The position numbers and the translations under genes were made by a program. From contig NC_008268.1 of NCBI RefSeq assembly GCF_000014565.1, forward strand, positions 3,100,001 through 3,164,000: a stretch of DNA of 64,000 nt, in the 5' to 3' direction. Origin of the DNA: Rhodococcus jostii RHA1. Lineage in GTDB: Bacteria; Actinomycetota; Actinomycetes; Mycobacteriales; Mycobacteriaceae. A model generated the notes under the pieces. It searched no databases, had not been told where the DNA came from, and worked only from the letters and a program-made list of their open reading frames with translations. Position 1 is the stretch's first letter; the number at the start of each line of letters is the position of its first letter. Shown in pieces: positions 56,156 through 64,000 of this stretch.

Positions 56156-57109
56156 TCAGGCGACAGTGTGGGGGAGCGCCTGGTGACGGGCGTCCGACGG
56201 CGTCATCCCGTACTCGGCGCGGAACGCGCGCGTGAAGGCGGGTGCGTCGTAGAAACCGTATCGCGACGCCAGCGACGAGATGGTGCGGTCGTGCAGATTC
56301 GGGTTGGTGAGGTCCCGGTGCACGCTCGCCAGCCGTTCACGGCGGATGACCGCACTGAGGGTGTGGCCGTAGTCGGCGAAGATGCGCTGCAGTGTGCGCG
56401 GCGACATGTGCAGTGCCGATGCGATCGAGCCGACGCTGAGGGCCGGGTCGGCGAGATTGCGGCGAACATGGCGGAGGATCTGGTCCCGAACCGCGGACGA
56501 GGGCGGGGCCGGGCGGGTCTCCGGTGCGGTGAGTACCGCCGACACGAGGCTCATGCCGGCGTCACCGAGCAGGGTGGCGGCGGAGGGGTCCACGTCGGCC
56601 CCCTCCGCGACCGCGGTGGTGACGAAGTGCTCGAGGAGCGCGCCGGATCCGGCTCGCACGTCGTAGGTGCGTTCCAGACACTCCCGGATCTCGTTCGGCG
56701 TGAGAACGAACGAGTGTCGTGGAAACGTGACGACGGAGCACGACCAGGTGTCCGTGAAGGACAGTTCGTACGGCAGCGCGACGTCGTACATCACCGCACG
56801 ACCTCGGTCGACGACGAGTTCCCGGTCCCCTTGATGCAGGACTGCGCGACCCGTCTTCACCGCGCACAGCTTCAACGACTCGGACGGGTTCCGCCGAGCG
56901 GCCCGGGGGCTGCGGCTCAGCACCTGCGGTGTCCCCGAGATCGTGAAGGCCTCCACGTTGCCGAGCAGGACCGCCTGCATCGCCCCCGTGACCGGGGCGT
57001 CCGAGGCAAGCCGAGGTGCGAGTCCACCGAATTCGGTGGACATGATCTCGCTCCAGGAGTCCGTCACTCGATTCACGTCGGCATCACCACACCACATCTT
57101 CGCCTGCAC
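56156..57109 (-). CDS. AraC/XylS-family transcriptional regulator
   Basis: 317 residues. C-terminal double HTH (QILRHVRRNLADPALSVGSI, SALHMSPRTLQRIFADYG, SLASRYGFYDAPAFTRAFRA, EYGMTPSDAR). The N-terminal ~170 residues form an AraC_binding_2-like cupin domain with KTGRAVLHQGDRELVVDRGR, as in aromatic-degradation activators such as FeaR. GTG 57109 chosen; ATG 57097 is possible. It lies 26 bp after the FMN dehydrogenase gene and upstream of benzaldehyde dehydrogenase, which may be its target. Confidence 0.9.
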   Translation of the reverse strand: MQAKMWCGDADVNRVTDSWSEIMSTEFGGLAPRLASDAPVTGAMQAVLLGNVEAFTISGTPQVLSRSPRAARRNPSESLKLCAVKTGRAVLHQGDRELVVDRGRAVMYDVALPYELSFTDTWSCSVVTFPRHSFVLTPNEIRECLERTYDVRAGSGALLEHFVTTAVAEGADVDPSAATLLGDAGMSLVSAVLTAPETRPAPPSSAVRDQILRHVRRNLADPALSVGSIASALHMSPRTLQRIFADYGHTLSAVIRRERLASVHRDLTNPNLHDRTISSLASRYGFYDAPAFTRAFRAEYGMTPSDARHQALPHTVA

Positions 57110-57135
57110 GACCGTTCCGCTCGAACATTATGACG

Positions 57136-58401
57136 CTAGGTGGGCGGGGCGCCTCGGGGCACCGGGCCGAGATCCACCGAGTCGCCGCTGTTCGCCCCGA
57201 GAAAACGTACGTGCTCCGGGGTGAGTTCGCCGATCGTCCGGACACCCGTCAACTGGAGAGTTCGGACGATGTCGTCGCGCAGGATCTCGATGGCACGTTC
57301 GACTCCGCGCCGCCCGCCCGCCATCAGTCCGTACAGGTACGCCCTGCCGACGAACGTGAAGTCGGCCCCGAGCGCGAGCGCGGCCACGATATCGCCACCG
57401 GTGAGGATCCCGGTGTCGAGGTAGATCTCGGTGTCCGAACCGGTGAGTGCGTCCTTCACCCGTGGCAGCAGACGAAGGGGCACCGGTGCACGGTCGAGCT
57501 GCCGGCCCCCGTGATTCGACAGGACGACGGCGTCGGCGCCGTGCTCGGCGCATCGGCGGGCATCGTCGACCGTCTGCACGCCCTTGACGACGAGCCGTCC
57601 GCCCCACTCCCTGCGCAGCCAGTCGAGATCGTCGAAGGTCAGGGTCGGGTCGAACATCTCGTTGATGAGCTGGGCGACAGAACCCGGATAGGAGTCGAGG
57701 GACGCGAAACTGAGCGGCTCGGTGGTGAGGACGTCGACCCACCACCCGGGGTGGCGCGCGATGTCTGCGAACGTGCGCGCGCCCAGGGCCGGAGGGACGG
57801 TCATCCCGTTGCGCACGTCGCGCAGTCTGGCGCCTCCGACGGGGGTGTCGACGGTGACGACGAGAGTCCCGTATCCGGCGCGGTGGGCGCGGTCGACGAG
57901 TGCCATGGACTTGTCGCGGTCACGCCACAGATAGAGCTGGAACCACCGCTGCGCGTCCGGCGCCGCGGCGCCGACTTCCTCGATGGACGCGGTGCCCATC
58001 GTGGAGAGCACGAACGGCATGCCGTACTTCTCGGCGGCGCGGACACCGGCGATTTCACCCTCCGAGTTCATGAGTCGGGTGAACCCGGTCGGGGCGATTC
58101 CGAACGGCAATCCGCTGACGTGCCCGCCGACCGTGGTCGAGATGTCCGTCGACGAGACGTCACGCAGGATCCCGGGCTGGAATTCGATGTCCCGGAAGGT
58201 GCTACGTGCCCGCCCGAGCCCGATCTCCTGCTCTGCTGCGCCGTCGACGTAGTCGAACACCATCCGCGGTACGCGCCTGCGGGCAATCTTTCGCAGATCC
58301 CCTATGGTGCAGGCTTTGTCGAGTGCCACCTGCCGGCGGTCCAGGCTCGGGCGTTCGAATCGAACGTAGGGCTTGACGCCCGCCCAGGAGGGGGTCTTCA
58401 C
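57136..58401 (-). CDS. mdlB: FMN-dependent alpha-hydroxyacid dehydrogenase, (S)-mandelate dehydrogenase type
   Basis: 421 residues, TIM-barrel flavoprotein. FMN/active-site motifs are LPFGIAPTGFTRLMN, STMGTASIEEV, WFQLYLWRD, LVVTVDTPVGGARLRD and SNHGGRQLD with catalytic His297 and Arg300. It oxidises an L(S)-2-hydroxy acid to the oxo acid. In the mandelate region the substrate should be (S)-mandelate giving benzoylformate; L-lactate is the alternative. GTG start at 58401 overlaps the transporter stop by 4 bp. Confidence 0.88.
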   Translation of the reverse strand: MKTPSWAGVKPYVRFERPSLDRRQVALDKACTIGDLRKIARRRVPRMVFDYVDGAAEQEIGLGRARSTFRDIEFQPGILRDVSSTDISTTVGGHVSGLPFGIAPTGFTRLMNSEGEIAGVRAAEKYGMPFVLSTMGTASIEEVGAAAPDAQRWFQLYLWRDRDKSMALVDRAHRAGYGTLVVTVDTPVGGARLRDVRNGMTVPPALGARTFADIARHPGWWVDVLTTEPLSFASLDSYPGSVAQLINEMFDPTLTFDDLDWLRREWGGRLVVKGVQTVDDARRCAEHGADAVVLSNHGGRQLDRAPVPLRLLPRVKDALTGSDTEIYLDTGILTGGDIVAALALGADFTFVGRAYLYGLMAGGRRGVERAIEILRDDIVRTLQLTGVRTIGELTPEHVRFLGANSGDSVDLGPVPRGAPPT

Positions 58402-59735
58402 GTCGTTGCATCCTGCCGCGCGATTCCGGGCACCGCTGCGGCCTGTCCGACGGCCGCATTGTTCCTCTGCCGAGGGACCAGCAGTGCGGCGATCGCGCCG
58501 ATGACGGCGATCAACGCGAACAGATAGAAGGCGGGTGCGACATTCGATCCGTTGGCGATCACCAGACCGGTCAGCGTCGGACCCGTCACGCCGCCGAGCC
58601 TGCCAACGGAGGCAACCCACGCTGTTCCGGCCGCCCGGCTCGATGCCGGGAAATACGAGGCGGCGAAACCATAGATCAGCACCTGAGCGCCGATTGTTCC
58701 GGCACCGGCGACGAAGGCGAGGGCGAACAACAACCACGAGGACACGTCCGTGCTGAGGACCAGGATCGCCACCGCGGCACTCGCTAGTGACGCGGCGGTG
58801 ACAGCTTGCGGGCCGATCCGGTCCGACAGCCGGGACGCGAACAGCGGCACGATGATGGCCCCGGCATTGAGGACCAGCAGGAACGTCAGTGCGGAGCTGC
58901 TGCCGAATCCGGACGACTGCATCAACTTGGGCAGCCACGTGTTCAGCGCATAGGTCAGCAGCAGCCCGCATGCACTGAGCAGCCCGAACAGCAGGGTCGC
59001 GCGCCGCAACTCCCGGGTGAACAGGGCCCGCGGCCCCACCTTCTCACCCGGGCGCGGGGGCTCCGGACGATCGATTCCGGCGCGGTCGGCGATGCGGTTC
59101 GCCTCGTCGACCCTGCCGCGGGCGAGCAGGAAGCTCGGCGACTCGGGCAGCAACTTCAGCATGATCGGCACGAACACCAGGAGCGGTACGAGGCCGATCC
59201 AGTACATGGCCCGGACACCGAACGCGTCCACCACCACGAGCCCGAGCAGGGACGCCAGAACACCGCCGCCGGGGAAACCGGCCCACACGATAGCGCTGTA
59301 GGTGTGGTTCTTCCCCTTGGGTGAGAACTCGACCGCCATGGCGGCGGCCAGTGGAATGAGTGCGCCGACCCCCACACCGACGAAGAAGCGTGCCACTCCG
59401 AACAGTGTGGCGTCGGGGGCTATGGCGCACACGCCCATCCAGGCCGAGAACCACCCGGTGGCCGTGATCATCAACGTTCGGCGCCCGAGACGGTCGGCGA
59501 TCCCGCCGACGAGGATCGAGCCAACCAACATTCCGACGAGCGCGTAGCTCCCGATCACTCCGGCTCGTGCCGGGGTCAGGTTCCACGCCGGGTCGGCGAG
59601 CATCGACGGGAGGGTGGTCCCGTAGGCCACCATGTCGTAGCCCTCGAACACGACGGCCAGCAGGCACAGCAGAAGCACGACGCGCGCCGATGTCCCGGCC
59701 CCTTCTCGTTGTCCCGTGGCTGATTGATCGCTCAT
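58398..59735 (-). CDS. MFS aromatic acid:H+ symporter (AAHS-like)
   Basis: 445 residues, twelve helices. First helix FEGYDMVAYGTTLPSML contains the AAHS-type D-x-V acid residue. Motif A appears as GGIADRLGRRTLM, helix 4 as RFFVGVGVGALIPLAAAMAV, and the second-half motif as SRLSDRIGPQ. Relatives (BenK, PcaK, MhpT) import benzoate-type acids. As the first gene before the mandelate dehydrogenase it probably imports mandelate. Divergent from the LysR gene, with the 20-bp shared site between. Confidence 0.9.
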   Translation of the reverse strand: MSDQSATGQREGAGTSARVVLLLCLLAVVFEGYDMVAYGTTLPSMLADPAWNLTPARAGVIGSYALVGMLVGSILVGGIADRLGRRTLMITATGWFSAWMGVCAIAPDATLFGVARFFVGVGVGALIPLAAAMAVEFSPKGKNHTYSAIVWAGFPGGGVLASLLGLVVVDAFGVRAMYWIGLVPLLVFVPIMLKLLPESPSFLLARGRVDEANRIADRAGIDRPEPPRPGEKVGPRALFTRELRRATLLFGLLSACGLLLTYALNTWLPKLMQSSGFGSSSALTFLLVLNAGAIIVPLFASRLSDRIGPQAVTAASLASAAVAILVLSTDVSSWLLFALAFVAGAGTIGAQVLIYGFAASYFPASSRAAGTAWVASVGRLGGVTGPTLTGLVIANGSNVAPAFYLFALIAVIGAIAALLVPRQRNNAAVGQAAAVPGIARQDATT

Positions 59736-59905
59736 GTCGGCTTCTCTCTCGCAATGGTGTGAGGGTTCATCGGGGCGACTGGCGAGTGGCCGTCGGGTCT
59801 GGCTGCGCCACACCGAACCGGGGACCTACGCCGACCATTCGCCGGCTGAGTTGCCCCCGGAGGCGGCCCTCGCTGTGCTGCACGTCACGGTATCCGCCGG
59901 TCGGG

Positions 59906-59925
59906 AATAGCTCCAATGAATGTTT
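59906..59925. promoter_or_regulatory. 20-bp site shared with the mdlC promoter
   Basis: AATAGCTCCAATGAATGTTT, identical to 54450-54469, 35 bp before the LysR start and ~170 bp before the transporter start. A CATCGATG palindrome follows at 59936-59943. The position fits LysR autoregulation and divergent activation. Confidence 0.75.
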
Positions 59926-59959
59926 GACATACCCCCATCGATGGTGTCTATTGCAGTTC

Positions 59960-60850
59960 ATGACCGACTTCGACCTGAATCTCGTGCGGACGTTCCTGCT
60001 CCTGTACGAGACACGGAGCGTCACACGCACTGCCGAACGCCTCTCGCTCACCCAGCCGTCGGTCAGCCACGCCCTGAGCCGGATGCGGAAACAGTTCAAC
60101 GACAGCCTCTTCAGCCGATCGCCGTCAGGTCTGCAGCCGACGGAACTGGCGAGTGCGATGTATCCGAGGCTTCGTCAGGCGTTCGAGGTCATCGACACCA
60201 CGGTAAGCGGTGTCGGCCAGTTCGATCCCGCGACGTCGCGCCGCACCTTCCGACTGCACGCCACCGACCTCGGTGAAGTGAGTCTGCTGCCGCCGGTGCT
60301 CGGTCTCGTCGCGGAGACTGCTCCCGGGGTCGACGTCCACATCATTCCGCTCAACTTCGCCGTGGTCGAGACCGAACTCAGGCAAGGTCAAGCCGACGCC
60401 GTCATCTGCACCCCAAGGATCACCGCCCCCGACTTCGAACGCGACGTCCTGCTCCGTGACAGCTACTGCGGAATCTGCAGCGCATCGCATCCGCGTGTCG
60501 GAACCGATCCGACGCTCGACGAATTTCTGAGCGAGCGTCACGTTGCCGTCGATGTGAGCGCCGGCCACACGGACGTCGACCGGTCGCTGTCCCTGCTCGG
60601 CCACTCGCGCGACGTCGCGTTGCGTATCGCGCATTTCGCGGCGCTACCGCAGCTGATCGAGAAGACGCCCCATCTCTCGATCATCCCCCGGTCGGTCTCC
60701 GACAAGTTCCGCCGGATGGCCGACGTGAAAACGTTCGAACTGCCGTTTGCCGTTCCCGCTGTCGAGATTTCGCTCTACACCTACAAGAGGGTCCTCCCGG
60801 ACCCCGGCACCGAATGGTTCCGCGCCACCGTGCGAAAAGCCCTGGGCTGA
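59960..60850 (+). CDS. LysR-family regulator of the mandelate region
   Basis: 296 residues. HTH at 1-65 (FDLNLVRTFLLLYETRSVTR, LTQPSVSHALSRMRKQFND, SLFSRSPSGLQPTELA), of the NodD/LinR-like subgroup that begins with 'DLNLL..F'. The effector domain is standard. It is divergent from the aromatic acid transporter. The 20-bp site just before it also precedes mdlC, which makes it the best candidate for control of the whole pathway, with mandelate or benzoylformate as likely inducer. Confidence 0.92.
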   Translation: MTDFDLNLVRTFLLLYETRSVTRTAERLSLTQPSVSHALSRMRKQFNDSLFSRSPSGLQPTELASAMYPRLRQAFEVIDTTVSGVGQFDPATSRRTFRLHATDLGEVSLLPPVLGLVAETAPGVDVHIIPLNFAVVETELRQGQADAVICTPRITAPDFERDVLLRDSYCGICSASHPRVGTDPTLDEFLSERHVAVDVSAGHTDVDRSLSLLGHSRDVALRIAHFAALPQLIEKTPHLSIIPRSVSDKFRRMADVKTFELPFAVPAVEISLYTYKRVLPDPGTEWFRATVRKALG

Positions 60851-60928
60851 CTGCTACTCGACGTCCCGCTCTGCTCCGCATTCGAGAATGGGGATACGGG
60901 ACAGCTCCAGGCGCTAAATATGGTGGTA

Positions 60929-60941
60929 GGAAGCGCTTTTC
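60929..60941. promoter_or_regulatory. Orphan LacI-type operator-like palindrome
   Basis: GGAAGCGCTTTTC, with a perfect AAGCGCTT core and the central CG typical of LacI-family operators. It is followed by an AT-rich stretch with dyad ATAAC-G-GTTAT. No intact gene starts downstream, so it may be the promoter of a lost gene. Confidence 0.35.
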
Positions 60942-61090
60942 AAAGTATCGATAACGGTTATTATGTCAACTAAACTGCACCGCACTGCATCCGATGAGTC
61001 AAACGCGCCCCCTAACTCCGCACCGAAAATGTCGCCGGCTCGGCTTTCGTCGCGCGCGAGGATTTCAAGCTCATCCGGAATACGCTACCG

Positions 61091-61303
61091 GTGACTAGCG
61101 GCACAGGCCGACTTCGACAACGTCGCCGAACACTGGCAATCACGATCGCCACGGTGGCAACCGCACTCGCGGTTCCCTACCAGCGCGTACGACGTCTGGA
61201 GATCGGGCAACGCCTCGACCCCGATCTCTCCGCCCACTACTCGCGGTGGCTCACCGACCGCGAGCAGCAGTCCATCTCCCTATCCCTCGTCGACACGGCT
61301 TGA
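61091..61303 (+). pseudogene. HTH-like small ORF, probably a remnant
   Basis: A 70-codon frame from GTG 61091. The middle (ATALAVPYQRVRRLEIGQRL, DPDLSAHYSRWLTD) resembles an XRE-like helix-turn-helix followed by a short tail seen in small actinobacterial mobile-region proteins. The N-terminal part is basic and unlike a normal start, and there is no good ribosome site. It is a fragment or a very small protein. Function unknown. Confidence 0.35.
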
Positions 61304-61319
61304 CAGCAATAGGGAGCAT

Positions 61320-61420
61320 CCATCTTCATAGACGCAACCGCATCTTGGGTCCGCGGCATGCACCGCATCGCCGATAAGCGTGATTCGGCCCCGTGACCAG
61401 GTCGGTAGCGGAAACCGGAA
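61320..61420 (-). pseudogene. Flavin monooxygenase fragment (minus strand)
   Basis: On the minus strand the frame reads PLPTWSRGRITLIGDAVHAA and DPRCG, the 'W-x-x-GR-[IV]-x-L-[IL]-GDA-x-HA' FAD-binding motif of aromatic-ring hydroxylases (PHBH type). Only ~30 residues are recognisable. Confidence 0.55.
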
Positions 61421-61545
61421 TGGGAACCGCACTTGCGCTCGAAGATGGGAGGGACGTCGCCATAATGCTGGGCGAGCACCACTACCTCGATGCTCACTAT
61501 CTGCACGCCGATCGGCGGAGCAGGCCGACAGCCTCAGCGAAGAGA
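61417..61545 (+). pseudogene. Flavin monooxygenase fragment (plus strand)
   Basis: In the plus-strand frame: GMGTALALEDGRDVAIMLGE, HHYLDAHYLHADRRSRPTAS, the pattern that normally follows the GDA motif of the same enzyme family ('G-x-G-x-x-x-ALED-x-x-x-LA-x-x-L'). It adjoins the minus-strand fragment, which suggests one gene split by a small inversion. Confidence 0.45.
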
Positions 61546-61559
61546 TCGACCCAAATCGC

Positions 61560-61577
61560 ACCGATACCGATACCGAT
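61560..61577. repeat. Hexamer tandem repeat (ACCGAT)x3
   Basis: Three perfect head-to-tail copies of ACCGAT, followed by ATCGGT, its reverse complement, at 61578-61583 with a one-base offset. The tract is short and probably a by-product of local decay. Confidence 0.6.
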
Positions 61578-61748
61578 ATCGGTTCGACGTCGATGGGTCG
61601 GGACGGATGACACAGCGATGGTCGCAGCCTCGGAGCGCACGCGAACTGATCGAAGTGGCGATGCGGACATGCTCGGGCATTCCCGCACCACCACTTCTGG
61701 ATGTTCCATTGCTCGCCCGGCTAGTGGGCGGATAACCGACGGAGACGG

Positions 61749-62756
61749 TCAGTCGGTGATGGCGACGGTCTTGCCAGTGGCAGCCGATTCCGCGGCCGCG
61801 TTGGCGAGGACGAGTGCGGCCACACCGTCGTCGAATCCGGGTGAGCATGGGTCGCCGGTGCGGATGGAGAGGGCGAACGCGTCGAGTTCGGCGCGGTAGG
61901 CCTGAGCGTAGCGTTCGAGGAAGAACGGGAAATATGCGGGGGCTTCCTCGGTGCCGTTGCTGCCGTACCGGCGTACTGTCGTCGGAGCGACATTGCCGGC
62001 AGTCAGCATGCCGGTGGATCCGAAGGCTTCGAGGCGCTGGTCGTATCCGAAAGCGCAATGGCGCGAGTTGGTGATGTTGACGATTTCGCCGTCGCGTCCG
62101 CGCAGAATGATTGTCGCAGCATCGAAGTCGCCGAGCGCTTTGGTGTCGTCGTGGAAAGAATTGGTGCCCATAGCCGACACTTCGACGATGTTCGGGAGGA
62201 AGAAGCGCGCCATGTCCAGGTCGTGAATGGTCATGTCGCGAAAGATTCCGCCCGACGCAGCGATGTAATCCCGCGGTGCGGGTGCGGGATCGCGACTGGT
62301 GATCAGGAGTTGTTCGAGTGCACCGATCGCTCCGGCGGCGACCTGCGTGCGGATCGAGGCGAAGTGAGGGTCGAAGCGCCGGTTGAAGCCGAGCATGATC
62401 GGGACGGCATGTTCTTTGATGCGTTCGCGACAGTCGAGGACGGTGTCGATGTCGAGGTCGATGGGCTTTTCACACAGCACGGCCAGACCGTGCGCTGCAG
62501 AAGCGGACATGAGATCGACGTGTGTGGGCGTCGGTGAGGCGATGACGACGCCGTCGAGGGTCGAGTCGGCGAAGACCTCGTCGGGGTCTTGGACGGCGCG
62601 CCCGGCGGTTCGTGAAGCCAGTGCACGAGCACCGTCGATGAACGGGTCGGCGATCATGACCAGCTCGAGTTCGGGGTGGTCCGCGATGTTACGGGCATGT
62701 ACCTGCCCGATGCGGCCGGAGCCGAACAGGGCGAGACGTAGTTTGGTGGAAGACAC
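61749..62756 (-). CDS. Inositol 2-dehydrogenase-like oxidoreductase (IolG type)
   Basis: 335 residues, Gfo/Idh/MocA family. Rossmann motif LFGSGRIGQVHARNI at 10-24, catalytic Lys97 in LCEKPIDLD (same number as in Bacillus IolG), and the D174-x3-H178 pair (FRDMTIHDLDMARF) matching the IolG Asp/His dyad. It oxidises myo-inositol, or a related polyol, to the 2-keto form with NAD. GTG 62756 with AAAGGA upstream. It is downstream of the TIM-barrel isomerase gene, part of a sugar/inositol operon that continues past the window. Confidence 0.87.
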   Translation of the reverse strand: MSSTKLRLALFGSGRIGQVHARNIADHPELELVMIADPFIDGARALASRTAGRAVQDPDEVFADSTLDGVVIASPTPTHVDLMSASAAHGLAVLCEKPIDLDIDTVLDCRERIKEHAVPIMLGFNRRFDPHFASIRTQVAAGAIGALEQLLITSRDPAPAPRDYIAASGGIFRDMTIHDLDMARFFLPNIVEVSAMGTNSFHDDTKALGDFDAATIILRGRDGEIVNITNSRHCAFGYDQRLEAFGSTGMLTAGNVAPTTVRRYGSNGTEEAPAYFPFFLERYAQAYRAELDAFALSIRTGDPCSPGFDDGVAALVLANAAAESAATGKTVAITD

Positions 62757-62823
62757 GTCGGTCCTTTATAAGTGGGTTCGGTCGTCCGCGGTGCGACGAC
62801 ATTCGGAAAATGCGATCGGGACG

Positions 62824-63723
62824 TCAGGACAGTCTGGCGGCCGCTTCGAACGAGGCGAGCGCGGTGGCGCGTGCCTTGATCAGGCCCTCTTCGACGGGCG
62901 TGCGGCGGTGTTCTTCGGAGATGATCTCGACGCCCCACTTGCCGGTGTAGCCGGCGTCGAGCGTGCGACGGATGAACGTCGCTGTATCGAATGCGCCTTC
63001 ACCGCAGTACTTGCGGTAGTTGGTCGAGTCGTCGAAGACAGCGGCCAAGCCGGTGCGCCGCTCATCCGTTCCGTCGTCGATTTCCACGTGCACGACGCGA
63101 TCGATCGGCACCACTTTGTAGAGTTCGTCGTGCGACAGGCCCGCTTTGTAGGTGTGCCATATGTCGACCAGAAGTCCCGCCGAGGGGCTGTCGGAGCCGG
63201 TCACCACGTCGACGGCTTCATGGGTGGTGCGCAGATGGGAGAACGGTGTTGCCTCGAGGGCCAGCCGGACTCCCGCTTCTTCTGCTTCGTCGGCCAGGTC
63301 GGAAAACGCGCTGACCAGAGTGGCCAAAGGCAAGGGTTCGTCGGTCATTCCTGCACCGGCTTTGATGTGACTGGCGCCGAGCGCGGTGGCAGCTTCGAAC
63401 AGGTCTGCGCGTACGCGGTCCGCGGCGGCGCGTTCGGAGCCTGTGGTCCACCAGTTGTCGAGGAATTCGACCTCGACTGTTCCAATGCCCGCGTCGCGGA
63501 TCAGCTGTGCCAGGCGGTCGTAGCCGATGGTGTCGCGCGCATTGATCAGGTCGGTGTGTACCAGGCCGATGCCGGCCCATCCTGTCTTGGCGACCAAGGC
63601 AATGCGCTCTTCGATGGGCACGGGGCTGGTTTCGTCGGGGAGTCCGGGTGCTGTGTTTCCTGCGCTGACCCAACAGGTGGCGATGAGTTCCGGTGTCATG
63701 GTGTCCTCGTTCTGGTTGTTCAT
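62824..63723 (-). CDS. Sugar phosphate isomerase/epimerase family protein (IolE/IolH-like)
   Basis: 299 residues, xylose isomerase-like TIM barrel. Metal-binding acids and histidines are in VEVEFLDNWW, LALEATPFSHLRT, LLVDIWHTYKAG, RVVHVEIDDG and WGVEIISEEHR. Relatives include inosose dehydratase and 3-keto-sugar isomerases. Start 63723 is used (GGAG 7 bp upstream, ATGA overlap with the preceding gene); ATG 63699 is also well placed. It acts with the two flanking Gfo/Idh/MocA dehydrogenases in polyol breakdown. Confidence 0.87.
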   Translation of the reverse strand: MNNQNEDTMTPELIATCWVSAGNTAPGLPDETSPVPIEERIALVAKTGWAGIGLVHTDLINARDTIGYDRLAQLIRDAGIGTVEVEFLDNWWTTGSERAAADRVRADLFEAATALGASHIKAGAGMTDEPLPLATLVSAFSDLADEAEEAGVRLALEATPFSHLRTTHEAVDVVTGSDSPSAGLLVDIWHTYKAGLSHDELYKVVPIDRVVHVEIDDGTDERRTGLAAVFDDSTNYRKYCGEGAFDTATFIRRTLDAGYTGKWGVEIISEEHRRTPVEEGLIKARATALASFEAAARLS

Positions 63724-64000
63724 GCAGACTCCACGTCGATGGCGGCGCCGCGCGACTTCTCGGAGCGGTAGCAGGCATCTACGATGCGAGCGACGGACAA
63801 TGCGTCCGACACCGGTGCGACGTTGGGTGCGCCGTCACGAATGCTGTCGACCCAGCCCTGCATTTCGATGTGGAAGTTACTGATGTTCTCGAGTTCAGGG
63901 AGCTCGGAGAATTTGTTCGCTTCGGTGCGGGCGAAGGGCGGGGTGAAGTGGCTCTGTGTCCATTCTGTCCACCCGGCTCTGTATCCGCCTCGGTCTGCGT
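63720..64000 (-). CDS. Gfo/Idh/MocA-type oxidoreductase, C-terminal part (partial)
   Basis: The last 93 residues of a dehydrogenase cut by the right edge. The visible part reads HFTPPFARTEANKFSELPEL, FHIEMQGWVDSIRDGAPNVA and PVSDALSVARIVDACYRSEK, the usual C-terminal helix-sheet of inositol/glucose-fructose oxidoreductases ('F...I..G..P..S...GL.A..I..A.Y.S'). It overlaps the isomerase gene by 4 bp and is upstream of it in the operon. NAD-binding domain not in the window. Confidence 0.8.
   Translation of the reverse strand, partial: ADRGGYRAGWTEWTQSHFTPPFARTEANKFSELPELENISNFHIEMQGWVDSIRDGAPNVAPVSDALSVARIVDACYRSEKSRGAAIDVESA

Larger units (their letters stand above)
60851..61748. other. Interval of gene remnants between LysR and IolG-like genes
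   Basis: 898 bp with no intact gene. Contents: a LacI-operator-like palindrome at 60929-60941, an ATAAC-G-GTTAT dyad at 60951-60961, an HTH-like fragment (61091-61303), two flavin monooxygenase fragments on opposite strands (61320-61545), and a short hexamer repeat (61560-61577). Confidence 0.6.

Overview
The window is high-GC actinobacterial chromosome, most likely Rhodococcus (R. jostii/opacus-like). This is inferred from gene content: a wax ester synthase/diacylglycerol acyltransferase, a DUF6131-type membrane peptide, many CoA-transferase/acyl-CoA dehydrogenase catabolic modules, frequent GTG starts and strong codon bias. No rRNA, tRNA or CRISPR was seen.

Layout. 1-1789: end of glyA, then sdaA (serine/glycine metabolism). 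1816-16904: organic-acid catabolism in three blocks, each with its own regulator: class III CoA-transferase + fused carboxyltransferase + MatC-like carrier (GntR); CoA-transferase + acyl-CoA dehydrogenase + MHS transporter (LysR); CitE-like lyase + aspartase + dicarboxylate symporter (GntR). 16912-23401: GH3 beta-glucosidase, a CYP199A-type P450 with a three-domain VanB/PDR-type reductase, TetR, and a zinc-free oxidoreductase. 23403-32227: IclR, a TetR-controlled ABC exporter, a lipoprotein, small secreted proteins, and decayed glutaminase and transposase pieces. 32460-33863: WS/DGAT.

33886-46247 is the most striking region: eleven leftward genes in which every neighbouring pair overlaps (nine junctions of 4 bp, one of 10 bp). 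In transcription order they encode a TauD-type 2-oxoglutarate oxygenase, an AurF-type di-iron N-oxygenase, a KamA-like radical SAM aminomutase, an enolase-superfamily epimerase fused to GNAT, an Ldh2-type dehydrogenase, an ATP-grasp ligase, a FemAB/GNAT-like acyltransferase, a branched-chain aminotransferase, an unknown protein, an MFS exporter and a second ATP-grasp ligase. This looks like a compact NRPS-independent pathway for a modified (beta-)amino-acid or small peptide product with export. I do not recognise it as a known cluster.

46381-50070 holds a thioesterase beside a frameshifted alpha-methylacyl-CoA racemase and a truncated acyl-CoA dehydrogenase, that is, a decaying module, then a secreted protein. 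50071-60850 is a complete mandelate-to-benzoate region: aromatic acid transporter, FMN-dependent (S)-mandelate-type dehydrogenase, AraC, benzaldehyde dehydrogenase, benzoylformate decarboxylase, GlcD-type flavin dehydrogenase (candidate (R)-mandelate oxidiser), amidase (candidate mandelamide hydrolase) and a divergent LysR. An identical 20-bp site lies before benzoylformate decarboxylase and before the LysR/transporter pair, so the region probably forms one regulon. 60851-61748 is a graveyard of gene remnants. 61749-64000 is a sugar/inositol-type operon (IolG-like, TIM-barrel isomerase, Gfo/Idh/MocA) running off the right edge.
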